Source: Candidatus Bipolaricaulota bacterium
GTDB lineage: Bacteria > Bipolaricaulota > Bipolaricaulia > M55B111
Assembly (NCBI GenBank): GCA_021735245.1
Contig: JAIPHJ010000013.1
Coordinates: 1 to 43,700 of the forward strand
Reading direction: 5' to 3'
DNA length: 43,700 nt
This document shows, piece by piece, positions 25,091 to 35,066 of the stretch. A program made the position numbers and the translations under genes. The notes beneath the pieces are model-generated. The model worked only from the letters and a program-made list of their open reading frames with translations. It did not search any database and was not told where the DNA came from. Within the stretch, counting starts at the first letter, position 1, and each line of letters starts with the position of its first letter.

Positions 25091-25287
25091 GTATCACTGA
25101 ACTGACGGGTGATGAAAACAGGTCATCTTGAGCCTTATTTGGTTAATATATATAATTTGCCAGATGCTTTGGAAGTTTTAATTGCTTGGTCTACTTTCTA
25201 CGATAACGGTTGTTGAACCCGATAATTCTGAAGATCAAAAATGTAGATAAATAAGTGACTTTCTAATACCAGTTACGAGGTGAAAAT

Positions 25288-27573
25288 ATGGCCGATAAAC
25301 CGAAAAAAGAAATGGAATTAAAGGTAGCCGGAGCCAATCAGCAGGATTTCGGTAAAGGGGTTGCCAGGATTAGTACCGATACCATGAAAAAGCTGGGAAT
25401 TTCCCGGGGAGATATTATAGAGATAGAAGGAAACGACAAGACGGCCGGTATAGCGGTGGAGGGCTATTCTCAGGACAAGGGACTGAATATTATTCGGATC
25501 GACGGGTTGATGAGGAACAATGCCGGCACGAGCATCGGGGATCAGGTCAGGATCAGAAAGGCCGACGTGAAGGAAGCCAAAAAAGTGACTATCGGTCCGG
25601 CTTCCGATAATCTGAGACTCAGGGGGAGCGGTCAGAGCCTGAAGCAGGTTCTTGGTGGACGGCCGTTGACGACAGGGGACGTCCTTTCCACGACGATAAG
25701 ACGTTCGAAGAGCCCGTTCGGTTCTGACTTGATGTCCGAAAGTTTCTTTCAGGACTTTCTCGACTCGAGCAGCTTTGGTCTGGGTGAGATCAGATTACAG
25801 GTCCTTGGCACAAGCCCCAGAGGCATCGTCAAGGTTACCAACAAGACCCAAATCGAACTGAAGCCGGAATCCGAGGAGGTCGAGGAAGGTGAAAAGTACG
25901 TTGGAGTTACCTACGAGGATATAGGTGGACTCGACAACGTACTGCAAAGAATACGGGAAATGGTCGAACTGCCCCTGAAAAACCCCGAATTGTTCGACAG
26001 GTTGGGAATAGACCCGCCCAAGGGCGTTCTTCTCCACGGACCTCCGGGAACCGGAAAGACCCTGTTGGCAAAGGCAGTTGCGAACGAAACCGATGCTCAC
26101 TTTACCTCGATCAACGGGCCCGAGATAATGAGCAAGTACTACGGAGAATCGGAACAACAGCTCAGGGAGGTTTTCGAGGAAGCTTCGAATAACGCTCCGG
26201 CGATAATCTTCATAGATGAGCTCGACTCGCTGGGGGTTAAACGGGAAGAGGCCTCCGGTGAGGTTGAGCGGAGGGTTGTGGCCCAGCTTCTAGCCTTAAT
26301 GGATGGATTGAAGCCCCGGGAAAACGTCGTCGTGATTGCCGCTACAAATCGAGTGGACGCGGTAGACGAGGCGTTGCGTCGACCCGGCAGGTTCGACAGG
26401 GAGATCATGGTCGGAGTTCCCGATACGGAGGGACGGAAGGAAATATTCATGATTCATACTCGAGGGATGCCGCTGGCCGAGGACCTCGACCTGGACGAGT
26501 TTATAGAACTTACTTACGGGTTTACCGGGTCCGATATCGAAGCTCTTGCACGGGAATCGGCAATGAACGCTCTTCGGCGCCTGTTACCGGAATTGAATCT
26601 GGAGGAAGAGTCAATTCCGGCCGAGAAACTGGAAGAGCTGGAAGTTACCAGGGAGGATATGTTCGAGGCTTATAAAGGTATAGAGCCGAGCGCCCTGAGA
26701 GAAGTTCTCGCCGACGTGCCACAGGTGAGCTGGGAAAACGTAGGCGGGCTCGAGGAAATCAAACAGACGATGTCCGAAATAATTGAGTTACCGCTAAAGA
26801 ACCCGGATTCCTTCAGGAGGATAGGGATTCAACCCCCGAGAGGGGTTCTGCTGTACGGTCCTCCCGGAACCGGAAAGACGCTTATGGCCAAGGCGATTGC
26901 CAACGAAAGTAACTCCAACTTTATTGCGGCCAAAGGGAGCGATCTGCTCTCGAAATGGTACGGGGAATCGGAACAGAGAATTGCCGAGGTCTTTGACAAA
27001 GCCCGGCAGGTGTCCCCGGCGATCATATTTCTCGACGAGCTGGACGCTCTGGCTCCTGAAAGAGGAGGTGGGGCCGGCGAGCCGAGGGCGACGGAGCGAA
27101 TAGTCAACCAGTTGCTGTCAGAAATGGACGGCCTGGAAGAGCTGCAGGGAGTCGTAGTGGTAGGCGCTACCAACAGGCCCGACATGGTTGATTCGGCTCT
27201 GTTGCGTCCGGGAAGGTTTGACGAGCTCATTCACGTTCCCGTGCCTGATGAAGAGGCCCGGCTAAAGATTTACAGGGTTCACACGGAAGAGATGAACCTC
27301 GAGCCGGGGATAGACCTCGAGAAACTGGCCGAACTCTCCGAGAACTTCACCGGTGCCGATATTGCCGCGGTATGCAAAAAGGCCGGCAGGTTCGCTCTGC
27401 GAGAGGACGTCGACTCGCAGTTTGTTCGCATGGACCACTTCCTGGCGGCTATAGACGATACGCCGGCTTCGGTAACGTCGGACGCGAGGAAACGATACGA
27501 GAATATAGAAAGAAGGCTAAAGGAGAAGTCGGGCGATATCGGGTTTAAACCGGAATCAGAGGAATCCGACTAG
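25288..27573 (+). CDS. CDC48/p97-type AAA ATPase (VAT-like)
   Basis: A 761-residue double AAA+ unfoldase. The Cdc48 N-terminal double-psi barrel (about 8-100) and Cdc48 domain 2 (about 105-180) precede D1 (Walker [14 protein letters not shown] about 251, Walker [11 protein letters not shown] about 310, pore loop MSKYYGESE) and D2 ([13 protein letters not shown] about 524, [10 protein letters not shown] about 583, pore loop LSKWYGESE). All arginine-finger 'RRPGRFDR' type motifs are present. The protein is standard in archaea, where it feeds the proteasome, and is found in only a minority of bacteria. ATG 25288 follows GAGGTGAAAAT. It is probably a general unfoldase. Confidence 0.96.
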   Translation: MADKPKKEMELKVAGANQQDFGKGVARISTDTMKKLGISRGDIIEIEGNDKTAGIAVEGYSQDKGLNIIRIDGLMRNNAGTSIGDQVRIRKADVKEAKKVTIGPASDNLRLRGSGQSLKQVLGGRPLTTGDVLSTTIRRSKSPFGSDLMSESFFQDFLDSSSFGLGEIRLQVLGTSPRGIVKVTNKTQIELKPESEEVEEGEKYVGVTYEDIGGLDNVLQRIREMVELPLKNPELFDRLGIDPPKGVLLHGPPGTGKTLLAKAVANETDAHFTSINGPEIMSKYYGESEQQLREVFEEASNNAPAIIFIDELDSLGVKREEASGEVERRVVAQLLALMDGLKPRENVVVIAATNRVDAVDEALRRPGRFDREIMVGVPDTEGRKEIFMIHTRGMPLAEDLDLDEFIELTYGFTGSDIEALARESAMNALRRLLPELNLEEESIPAEKLEELEVTREDMFEAYKGIEPSALREVLADVPQVSWENVGGLEEIKQTMSEIIELPLKNPDSFRRIGIQPPRGVLLYGPPGTGKTLMAKAIANESNSNFIAAKGSDLLSKWYGESEQRIAEVFDKARQVSPAIIFLDELDALAPERGGGAGEPRATERIVNQLLSEMDGLEELQGVVVVGATNRPDMVDSALLRPGRFDELIHVPVPDEEARLKIYRVHTEEMNLEPGIDLEKLAELSENFTGADIAAVCKKAGRFALREDVDSQFVRMDHFLAAIDDTPASVTSDARKRYENIERRLKEKSGDIGFKPESEESD

Positions 27574-27683
27574 AGAAGTATCCCCTCTCCAATTTGAATA
27601 TTTCTCGGACTGGAGTTTGTTATATAAAGACATATACCCTATAACTGTCGAAACATCAATCATTTCCGGAGGATGATCGTGAC

Positions 27684-29441
27684 TTGTTAAGGACTAACCA
27701 TTGTGGCGAACTGAGCGAAGAAAATTTGGACGAATCGATGACACTTGCGGGCTGGGTTACAAATAGAAGGGATTTGGGAGGATTGCTCTTTATCGATCTT
27801 CGCGATAGATCCGGTATAGTTCAGTTGTTGTTCACTCCGGAACGGGCGGAACTTCACGACCGGGCTGGAGACCTGAACAGGGAAGACGTGATAAGGGTGG
27901 AAGGCACGATTATCGAGCGAGGTGAGGACAATGTCAATCCCAGACTGGATACCGGAACGATTGAGCTGGAAGTAGAGGAGATGGAAGCCCTTAACTCTTC
28001 GGAAAACCTCCCCTTTTTCCCTGCTGACGGACTGGAAGTAAACGAGAATACCAGGTTGAAGTATCGTTACCTGGATCTCCGCAGAGATAAGATGAGGAAC
28101 AACATCGAACTAAGGCACAGGACTTTCAAAATAATCAGGGACTATTTCGATGAAGAAGGGTTCTGGGAAATCGAGACGCCCGTCCTTACCAAAAGTACTC
28201 CGGAGGGTGCCCGTGACTTTCTGGTTCCCTCCCGGTTGCACAATGGCAAGTTTTACGCTCTTCCTCAGTCGCCCCAGCTATTCAAACAACTTTTCATGAT
28301 TAGCGGGTTCGAAAAGTACTTCCAGATAGTTAAATGTTTCCGGGACGAGGACCTCAGGGCCGACAGACAGCCAGAATTTACCCAGCTGGACCTGGAAATG
28401 TCGTTCGTGGATGAAGAGGACGTAATCAAAGTTACCGAAGGCATGGTTAAACGGGTATTTGACGAGATACTGGACCTTGAACTGGAGCTTCCCCTGCGCC
28501 GAATGACTTACGAAGAGGCGATGAATCGCTACGGCTCGGACCGACCCGACCTCAGGTTTGGCCTGGAGCTGGTCGACCTATCCGATCAGGTAAAGGATTC
28601 GAACTTCAATATCTTCTCCGGAACGGTCGCCGACGGAGGCGCCGTAAAAGGTCTCTGTCTTAGCGATCCGAAGGAGTACAACAGATCTCAGCTTGATTCT
28701 CTCGAGGATTACGCCAAGAAACTCGGAGCCAAAGGACTCCTGTGGGCAGACGTCACTGAGGATGGTTTGGACGGCCAGTTTACGTCTCACCTGACGGGAG
28801 AGACCGAGGAATCAATATTGGATGAGTTCGAAGCAAACCCCGGTGATCTAGTTTTCATCGTAGCTGACTCCCGAGAGACGGCAAACGAAGTACTGGGAGG
28901 GCTAAGGTTGAAACTGGCAAAGCAAAATGACATGATTCCCGAAGACAGGTGGGAATTCACCTGGGTAAGGAGGTTTCCTCTGTTTGGCACTGACGATACC
29001 GGTGATATTACTTCCGAGCACCACCCGTTTACTTCTCCCAGCGACGAAGACGTCGAAAAGCTTGGCGAAGACCCGCTGGAAGTGGAAGCCAAAGCCTACG
29101 ACCTAGTATTAAACGGAATAGAGCTGGGCGGAGGAAGCATAAGAATCCACGACCGTGACCTTCAACAGGATATATTCGACGTGCTTGGTATTTCTCGGAG
29201 AGAAGCTCAGGAAAAGTTCGGGTTCTTCCTTGACGCCCTTAATTACGGAGCACCGCCCCACGGAGGAATAGCACTTGGGCTAGATAGGTTGGCAATGCTT
29301 CTGGCAGGCGAGGACAGTATTAGGGACGTAATAGCATTCCCGAAAACCGGCATGGCTCAGTCTCCATTGACCGGCGCCCCGATGGAAGTTTCTCGGGAGC
29401 AACTGGACGAGCTGGGGTTACGGGTTAATGAAGAGAGCTGA
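27684..29441 (+). CDS. aspS: Aspartyl-tRNA synthetase
   Basis: A 585-residue bacterial-type AspRS that charges tRNA-Asp. The N-terminal OB-fold reads [24 protein letters not shown]. Class II motif 2 is [23 protein letters not shown]; a GAD insertion (about 285-420) is present and marks the bacterial form; motif 3 is [12 protein letters not shown]. The C-terminal [20 protein letters not shown] is also bacterial. The start is TTG 27684 behind GGAGGATGATC. The stop abuts that of the convergent HAD gene. Whether it also charges tRNA-Asn cannot be read from the sequence, but the presence of gatA in the window makes a transamidation route possible. Confidence 0.96.
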   Translation: MLRTNHCGELSEENLDESMTLAGWVTNRRDLGGLLFIDLRDRSGIVQLLFTPERAELHDRAGDLNREDVIRVEGTIIERGEDNVNPRLDTGTIELEVEEMEALNSSENLPFFPADGLEVNENTRLKYRYLDLRRDKMRNNIELRHRTFKIIRDYFDEEGFWEIETPVLTKSTPEGARDFLVPSRLHNGKFYALPQSPQLFKQLFMISGFEKYFQIVKCFRDEDLRADRQPEFTQLDLEMSFVDEEDVIKVTEGMVKRVFDEILDLELELPLRRMTYEEAMNRYGSDRPDLRFGLELVDLSDQVKDSNFNIFSGTVADGGAVKGLCLSDPKEYNRSQLDSLEDYAKKLGAKGLLWADVTEDGLDGQFTSHLTGETEESILDEFEANPGDLVFIVADSRETANEVLGGLRLKLAKQNDMIPEDRWEFTWVRRFPLFGTDDTGDITSEHHPFTSPSDEDVEKLGEDPLEVEAKAYDLVLNGIELGGGSIRIHDRDLQQDIFDVLGISRREAQEKFGFFLDALNYGAPPHGGIALGLDRLAMLLAGEDSIRDVIAFPKTGMAQSPLTGAPMEVSREQLDELGLRVNEES

Positions 29442-30062
29442 TCAAACGTCAAATTTGCCGTCCAGTTTTACACCCAGCTCAACTAAATTCTCGACCAAGT
29501 CGTTGACGCCCGTAAACTTAATTCCGTTGATCCCGAGTTCGGTTGCCTGATCCACGAACTCATCTCTGTCGTCAATAAATATTATTTCCTCCGGCGAGTG
29601 GCCGGACTTTCCAATTACTTCTTTGTGCCCCTCGGGTGAGTCCTTCAACTCTCCGACCTGGAAGGAGAGAGTAACGGCTGAAAACAGTTCGAAGATAGGC
29701 ATATCTGTCATAACTCGATCGTAAAGAATTTTTGGTGTATCGGAGTACAGCTGCAAATTGTAATTGCCCTTAAGCTCTCGGACGAGCTCGAACATCTCTT
29801 CTCTTGGCTCTACACTATCCGCGTAAGCGCGAGCCAGTTGTTCGACGTTCATCTCCAGTCCTACCAGGTCTTTCAGAACATCCAGAAGTTCCTCCGCTTC
29901 CATCTCCCCCCGAAAATGAGCCCGGTCCAGCTCGGATTCTTCCAGAAGAGCTTTTAGATCATTCTGGGTTCCATTTGAGCGGGAAGCAAGGTTCTCCAGC
30001 AATCTCTCTCCGTTGTAATCGTAGATTACCCCACCAAAGTCGAAAGTTATGGTCTTTATCAT
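29442..30062 (-). CDS. HAD-superfamily hydrolase
   Basis: A 206-residue phosphatase of the HAD IA type. Motif I (FDFGGVIYDY) lacks the usual second aspartate (DxD; here DFG), as in epoxide-hydrolase-like and YihX-like members. Motif II is LQLYSDTP, the motif III lysine is in LKDSPEGHKEVI and motif IV is IIFIDDRDEFV. The substrate is unknown. ATG 30062 follows GGTGATAAT; the upstream in-frame extension runs through AT-rich leader. It converges on aspS with no gap between the stops. Confidence 0.85.
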   Translation of the reverse strand: MIKTITFDFGGVIYDYNGERLLENLASRSNGTQNDLKALLEESELDRAHFRGEMEAEELLDVLKDLVGLEMNVEQLARAYADSVEPREEMFELVRELKGNYNLQLYSDTPKILYDRVMTDMPIFELFSAVTLSFQVGELKDSPEGHKEVIGKSGHSPEEIIFIDDRDEFVDQATELGINGIKFTGVNDLVENLVELGVKLDGKFDV

Positions 30063-30083
30063 ATTATCACCAGCACGTATTTT

Positions 30084-30106
30084 ATTTGTTTTTATATAAA
30101 ACAAAT
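30084..30106. promoter_or_regulatory. AT-rich palindrome upstream of the HAD gene
   Basis: ATTTGTTTT and AAAACAAAT are perfect 9-base complements around TATAT. It lies about 22 bases before the HAD start codon, where a promoter would be; read on the minus strand the centre offers a TATATAA -10-like element. It may be an operator; no protein can be assigned. Confidence 0.35.
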
Positions 30107-30180
30107 TCAAGTATTTAACAGTTTAGCTAAAGGGGGATAGTTTATCCAGCAAGAATTTCGGGGAACCGACAGGACAAATG

Positions 30181-30221
30181 TTGATCTGGTTTTTTACGTT
30201 ACGTAATATTACGTAACGTAA
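30181..30221 (+). promoter_or_regulatory. Promoter with PadR operator (28-bp perfect palindrome)
   Basis: TTGATC (30181-30186), 17 bases, then TAATAT (30204-30209) form a sigma-70-type promoter. Bases 30194-30221 are a perfect palindrome whose half is TTACGTTACGTAAT, itself a repeat of TTACGT; it covers the -10 box. PadR repressors bind such palindromes at their own promoters, and the padR gene starts 24 bases downstream, so autoregulation of the whole operon is a strong inference. Confidence 0.8.
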
Positions 30222-30244
30222 CAATTAACGAGGGAGGAATCAAT

Positions 30245-30643
30245 TTGCGCAACTCACAGGGTTTCTTGGAGTTCTTGTTATTCTCGCTAATGGAGAACCG
30301 GCCGCGTTACGGCTACGAGATAATCAAGGAAATAGAAGACAAGTCCGAGGGTTATTTGCAACCCGGTCAGGGGACTGTGTACGGTGCCCTGGAGAGGTTA
30401 GAGGAAGAGGGAAGGATAGAAGAAGTAGACGTTGATAACGCCAACGAGGATAGTAATCGTCAGTATTACGGCCTTACCCGGGCGGGCCGTGAGGAGCTTG
30501 AAAGGCTAAGGGATAGGTGCGAGGAGGAAATAAATCCTGTGGACCGGATACTGGGCGTGATGTACATATACAGGTTCCTCGCGGGAAAGGAGAAATTCGA
30601 AATTCTGCTGGACGAGATCGGGGAAGAGTTTTTTGATCAGTAA
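30245..30643 (+). CDS. PadR-family transcriptional regulator
   Basis: A 132-residue regulator. The winged helix 'LEFLLFSLMENRPRYGYEIIKEIEDKSEGYLQPGQGTVYGALERLEEEGRIEEV' is the standard PadR N-terminal domain (note the GYE and 'GTVYGALERLE' motifs), followed by 'RQYYGLTRAGREELERL' and a short helical dimerisation tail. TTG 30245 follows GAGGGAGGAATC. First gene of an operon with a secreted protein, a MacB-like ABC pair and an outer-membrane-like protein; PadR proteins often sense the compounds exported by such transporters. Confidence 0.92.
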   Translation: MRNSQGFLEFLLFSLMENRPRYGYEIIKEIEDKSEGYLQPGQGTVYGALERLEEEGRIEEVDVDNANEDSNRQYYGLTRAGREELERLRDRCEEEINPVDRILGVMYIYRFLAGKEKFEILLDEIGEEFFDQ

Positions 30644-30658
30644 TGATAGGGGGTAAAA

Positions 30659-31300
30659 ATGAAATTATTTACCGACCGGGGAAAATCATCTGACCTGGTG
30701 CTGGTTGGTTTGAGCGTTCTTCTGGCAGTTACTTTACTCCAGGTGAACGCGACAGCGGGGATATTTGGAATGGGGGAGTACCCCGGGGGTACTCTTAAGG
30801 CCGTGTTTCGGATCAGCGAACCGACTAGCGATGCTCCCCCAAGAGAATATACAATAAAAGTTGAACCCGCCGGGGATTCCTACGACGTTACCGAGAAGGT
30901 TTCCAGTCCGGGTCGAGAGCGAGAGGACGTATCTACGGCTTTTGGGGCAAGTGGCGGAGCCAGCGCCGGCGGTTCTCGGTACGACGAAGGGGGGTCTCCA
31001 AGCATGGACCTCAGCCCTCTTTCGACGATAGACGATAGGAACATCGAGATAAAACCGAATAACAGGATATTGCTGCCTGACGGCGGCAGGCTGGTCACCG
31101 AAGACGAAGATACAATCGCCGGGTTAACAGTTGTAAGGGGCACCTTTACTCATTCGAATTACCCGAATCAGCGGGCACGGTTTGCTTTTACCGACAGGGA
31201 TAGGAGGGACCTGTTGCTCTTTCCCGCATTTTTTGAGTTGATCGAAGACGGGGAAGTCGAGTCCCGAATAGAACTGGTGGAATTTAGCTATCGATCCTGA
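30659..31300 (+). CDS. Secreted protein of unknown function in ABC operon
   Basis: A 213-residue protein with an N-terminal signal (hydrophobic 13-33, 'LVLVGLSVLLAVTLLQVNATAG'). The mature part has two beta-rich blocks (LKAVFRISEPTSDAPPREYT...; 'RFAFTDRDRRDLLLFPAFFELIEDG') around a Gly/Ser-rich linker (GASGGASAGGS). I recognise no family. Its position between padR and the ABC ATPase suggests a periplasmic component of that transport system. It takes the place where a MacA-type adaptor would normally be encoded, but it does not look like one. Confidence 0.75.
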   Translation: MKLFTDRGKSSDLVLVGLSVLLAVTLLQVNATAGIFGMGEYPGGTLKAVFRISEPTSDAPPREYTIKVEPAGDSYDVTEKVSSPGREREDVSTAFGASGGASAGGSRYDEGGSPSMDLSPLSTIDDRNIEIKPNNRILLPDGGRLVTEDEDTIAGLTVVRGTFTHSNYPNQRARFAFTDRDRRDLLLFPAFFELIEDGEVESRIELVEFSYRS

Positions 31301-31317
31301 ATAAAATGGGAGAAACA

Positions 31318-32010
31318 ATGGTAGAGCTTCAAAACGTTGCAAAGGAATACTTGATGGGAGAAACAAAGGTCCGGGCCCTGCGAGGTCTCGACCTTAATAT
31401 AGACCGGGAGGAGTTCGTCGCGATAGTTGGACCTTCCGGTTCGGGAAAAAGTACATTAATGCACATAATCGGCGCCCTGGACGTCCCGGATGAGGGCAGG
31501 GTGCTGCTGGACGGCAGGGACATATCAGATTACAGCGAAAACGAACTGGCCGATCTGCGCGGCAATAAGGTTGGGTTCGTCTTTCAGACGTTCAACCTGA
31601 TCCACACTTTAACCAGCCTGGATAACGTGGCTTTGCCTCTCACCTTTCACGGAGTAGAGAAATCGGAAAGAGAAGAACGAGCTGCCGAACTCCTTGAAAT
31701 GGTCGGGCTCGGTGACAGGTTGGGCCACAAGCCGGCTGAACTCTCCGGGGGCGAGCAGCAGCGGGTTTCCATCGCTCGGGCACTGGTGAACGACCCGGAT
31801 ATCCTGCTTGCGGACGAACCGACGGGAAATCTCGACTCTGATACAGGCGAGGATATTATGGAGTTGATTAAGGGGCTAAACAGGGATCGGGGCATGACGA
31901 TTGTAGTGGTTACCCATAACCCGCGGGATGCGGGATACGCTGACAGGATAGTTAATATGATCGACGGTAAAATAACGAACGGCGAGCAGGAAGTCGGAGG
32001 GGATAGTTAA
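31318..32010 (+). CDS. MacB/LolD-type ABC transporter ATP-binding protein
   Basis: A 230-residue ATPase with Walker A GPSGSGKSTLMHIIG, Q-loop 'FVFQTFNLIHTLTSLDNV', signature LSGGEQQRVSIARAL, Walker B LLADEPTGNLDS and H-loop VTHNP. These are characteristic of the type VII (MacB/LolCDE) mechanotransmission group. ATG 31318 follows GGGAGA; ATG 31306 is also in frame. The stop overlaps the permease start (TAATG). Confidence 0.94.
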   Translation: MVELQNVAKEYLMGETKVRALRGLDLNIDREEFVAIVGPSGSGKSTLMHIIGALDVPDEGRVLLDGRDISDYSENELADLRGNKVGFVFQTFNLIHTLTSLDNVALPLTFHGVEKSEREERAAELLEMVGLGDRLGHKPAELSGGEQQRVSIARALVNDPDILLADEPTGNLDSDTGEDIMELIKGLNRDRGMTIVVVTHNPRDAGYADRIVNMIDGKITNGEQEVGGDS

Positions 32011-33239
32011 TGTTCCTCGATTACCTGAACTTATCGTGGCAATCGATAAAAAACAGGAGCCTCCGTTCCTGGTTGACGATTCTGGGGGTCGTAATTGGAG
32101 TAACCGCAATAGTTACGCTTATTTCAATAGGACAGGGAATTCAGGATTCGATTCTGAAGGAGTTTGAAAAAGTGGGTTACAATACTATCACCGTTTTACC
32201 CGGGAACTTCGACACCCAGAGAGGCGGATTTGGAAATGCAACCGCGGATTCCACTTCTTACCTCGAGATAGGTGTAATAGATAAAGTTGACGGGGTTAAG
32301 GTTTCGGCGGCGATTCGCAGCGAGGATCTCCAGGTAATCTCCGAGGGATTGGAAGGTCGGGCTTTTTTACGGGTTACCGGAATGAGTCCGGAGGTCCTTT
32401 CCGATTTCGATGACTACTTCGAAGGGTTCACGGTAACCGAAGGGGAGCGGTTTTCCTTCGACGTCGAGAAGAACGAGGTAGTTCTTGGTCCAGACGTTGC
32501 CGAAGAGCTGGGAGTATCCGCAGGTGAGACGCTAAAAATAGAGGGAGAAGAATTTACGGTAAGCGGTATCCTGGGGGTGGGTGATGAAGACGGTAGTGGA
32601 GGACAGTTCAACTTCTACGGTGACCTCGATAACGGGTTATTCGTGCCTCTCTCAACTCTCGAAGGGTTTTACGGCAGGAAGGGTAAGGCCTCACTTATTC
32701 TGGCCGAAGTCTACGAAGACGTCGAAGTCTCCGAAGTAGCCGCCGAAATAGAGAAGGCCTACGCGGCCAGAAACACGGCATCGACCACTATTACCACGGA
32801 AGAGATTAGTAATCGTGTCAACAGCGCGCTGGGAACCATCCAGATAGCGCTGGCCGGAATTGCCGCGATCTCATTGCTCGTGGGTGGAATAGGAGTTATG
32901 AACACCATGTACACGGCCGTCCTGGAGCGAACGAGGGAGATAGGGGTAATGAAAGCAGTTGGCGCGAAGAACGGACAAATCCTGGGACTGTTTCTTACGG
33001 AATCGGGGCTGCTTGGTCTGGTTGGGGGTGTAATAGGTACTTTAGCAGGAGTGGGGCTCAGCCTTCTTGCCGGCAGGTTCATCAGCCAGGCGCTGGAGGC
33101 ACCTTTTGCCCCCGCATTCGGTCCGGGATTGTTGGTCGGAGCGATCGCATTTTCCTTCGTTCTCGGTTCGATCTCCGGCGTGCTGCCCGCCCGGCAGGCA
33201 TCCAGGCTTCAACCAGTAGAGGCTTTAAGGTATGAGTAA
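32010..33239 (+). CDS. MacB-like ABC transporter permease
   Basis: A 409-residue permease with the MacB layout: one N-terminal helix ('NRSLRSWLTILGVVIGVTAIVTLISIG', about 17-45), a large periplasmic MacB_PCD domain (about 50-270) and a FtsX domain of three helices ('IALAGIAAISLLVGGIGVMNTMYTAVLERTREIGVMKAVGA', '...LPARQASRLQPVEALRYE'). Known MacB works with MacA and TolC to expel macrolides or peptides; other relatives act on lipoproteins. Start ATG 32010 with GGAGGGGATAG. It overlaps the downstream gene by 8 bases. Confidence 0.94.
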   Translation: MFLDYLNLSWQSIKNRSLRSWLTILGVVIGVTAIVTLISIGQGIQDSILKEFEKVGYNTITVLPGNFDTQRGGFGNATADSTSYLEIGVIDKVDGVKVSAAIRSEDLQVISEGLEGRAFLRVTGMSPEVLSDFDDYFEGFTVTEGERFSFDVEKNEVVLGPDVAEELGVSAGETLKIEGEEFTVSGILGVGDEDGSGGQFNFYGDLDNGLFVPLSTLEGFYGRKGKASLILAEVYEDVEVSEVAAEIEKAYAARNTASTTITTEEISNRVNSALGTIQIALAGIAAISLLVGGIGVMNTMYTAVLERTREIGVMKAVGAKNGQILGLFLTESGLLGLVGGVIGTLAGVGLSLLAGRFISQALEAPFAPAFGPGLLVGAIAFSFVLGSISGVLPARQASRLQPVEALRYE

Positions 33240-34851
33240 TAGAGAAGAGACGGGGCCTTCGGCCAGCCTGGTTTTCTTACTGAGGAACACGATTTCATTA
33301 TTTGTTGGCCTTGTTGCGGTCGGACTACTGGCCTTAGCCCCTTTGACGGTCCAGGCCAGGATTGAAGGAGAGGTTGACACTGAACTATGGCTGGCTCCCG
33401 GGGAGTCTTTAATAGGGGAAAAGTCAGTAACGAATTTCCGGGTGGACTACCTGGAAGGCAACCTGACGGACTATCCTAACCAGCTGGCTACCGCTCTGTA
33501 CTGGCCGAATACCAATAACACACTTTTCGATACGGGACTTGCACTGAGTGGGGATCTGGAAGCTCCTCTTGTGCAGGGAACGTCGTCGGCCTCGGACTCC
33601 ATTAACCTGAGATTGGATGGTTACTTCGCCCGGGATTTCGGCCCAGATTATCCGATAGGTACCGCCGGTGGGAGTTCACGGGTCTATTTTGGTGAAGAAG
33701 AAATGGACTACTGGGTCACGAAGGGAATAATCAACTATGGTGGTTTTTCCTATCGAGGGGTTTTCCTGCTTGAGGAGATACATGAAAGTAGCCCTGCTAT
33801 CTTACAGGGGGTCCCGAAACAGGTTATTTACGGAACAATGGACGAAATTTCTGCGAAGGCCAGGTCCGAACTGGAACGGGTGAACCAGAATTCTGACTCG
33901 GGAATCGAGGATATTTCGGCGGAAACGTCAAAAGAAATACTTGAAGCGATTCCGGCAGAAACTCTGGCCGAAGTACTGGGGACAGGTAGCAATTTCGGGT
34001 CCGGGCTGGAAATAGCACTTTCGGGGATGAAGGTGAGCGGCGTTTCCGTTGAACTAAAAACCAGGCTGGGGTTGGTCCCGAACCTTCCTGAGATGGTTGG
34101 AGACGACCCCGGAAGCGGCTACGACGTATTCAGCGCCGACGGTAGGTACATGGGCTATACGGGAAGCGAGGTGGAATTAAACGGACTGGAACTCGGCCCT
34201 GTTCGGTTCGATACGACCAGTAGTTTTACCGCTGAGAGGGGATTTGAAGAGATGAAGGTAGATTTTTCCCTGGAAGAGGAGTCGGGAGTACTCGAGCTCG
34301 ATGGCACGCTAACTTACAAACCCGAGGAAAAAACTCTCTCCCTTAAGCCCTCGATCGACCTGGAGTGGGCCTGTTTCGACGTCTACTCTGAGATTGGTCC
34401 GACCGAATTGACCGAAGAAGAGAACCGAATAACTGAAATTAAGTTAAAAGGTTACGGAGTTAACGAAATCCACCTCGGTAACGTAAAGGCCAGTTTTATC
34501 CAGGCCCTTGGCGATAATAGACTGCAGCGGTTAAGAGGTCAGGACGATTGGCGACTTCGTGCCTCAGATTACGATATAACCGCAGAAGGTGAATTCTCTT
34601 ACGAAGGAAGGTCATTTGTCTTCGGGGAAACGGATTACGAGGGGGCGCTTTCCCTGGAAGGAGGCGGAGGAAACCTGGAGCTGGCAGTGGATGCTTACTG
34701 GGGACCTGGTCCCGATTTATTCGGATTTAGCGAACTTACGGGTGAAGCCAGCTACAGATTAAGTAATTCATTCGAATTAGTTACCGGACTCGTTCTCGAT
34801 GCCGATGAAGGGATCCAGGACGTTATTTTGAATACTATTTACAAATGGTGA
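33232..34851 (+). CDS. Secreted, probable outer-membrane beta-barrel protein
   Basis: A 539-residue protein. The hydrophobic segment at about 18-42 is a signal peptide ending VQARIEGE. The rest has alternating polar and hydrophobic strands (e.g. LDTGLALSGDLE-like, 'RLSNSFELVTGLVLDADEGIQDVILNTIYKW') and ends in an aromatic residue in a beta-strand (NTIYKW), the signal used for outer-membrane insertion. A helical patch at 215-260 (DEISAKARSELERVNQ...) interrupts the strands. It lies at the end of a MacB-like operon and could be its outer-membrane partner, though it is not TolC-like. No named family recognised. Confidence 0.75.
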   Translation: MSNREETGPSASLVFLLRNTISLFVGLVAVGLLALAPLTVQARIEGEVDTELWLAPGESLIGEKSVTNFRVDYLEGNLTDYPNQLATALYWPNTNNTLFDTGLALSGDLEAPLVQGTSSASDSINLRLDGYFARDFGPDYPIGTAGGSSRVYFGEEEMDYWVTKGIINYGGFSYRGVFLLEEIHESSPAILQGVPKQVIYGTMDEISAKARSELERVNQNSDSGIEDISAETSKEILEAIPAETLAEVLGTGSNFGSGLEIALSGMKVSGVSVELKTRLGLVPNLPEMVGDDPGSGYDVFSADGRYMGYTGSEVELNGLELGPVRFDTTSSFTAERGFEEMKVDFSLEEESGVLELDGTLTYKPEEKTLSLKPSIDLEWACFDVYSEIGPTELTEEENRITEIKLKGYGVNEIHLGNVKASFIQALGDNRLQRLRGQDDWRLRASDYDITAEGEFSYEGRSFVFGETDYEGALSLEGGGGNLELAVDAYWGPGPDLFGFSELTGEASYRLSNSFELVTGLVLDADEGIQDVILNTIYKW

Positions 34852-35066
34852 CGGTACATAAAGATTTTTTTAATCAGGTGTGTTAGTCACGCCTTCAGTT
34901 ACGGTTGCAAAAACTCACCTGGATCCCCGGAGGGTTAGATCTAATATCCTGCCCGCGGTGAATAGGAGGCGTAATACTCACCTGCCCTCGAAAGGGTAAG
35001 GAAGTTGTTTGGTAATGATTTTTTAATTCAGCTCTGAAATAGCTCAAAACACTCTATAAAAAAACC

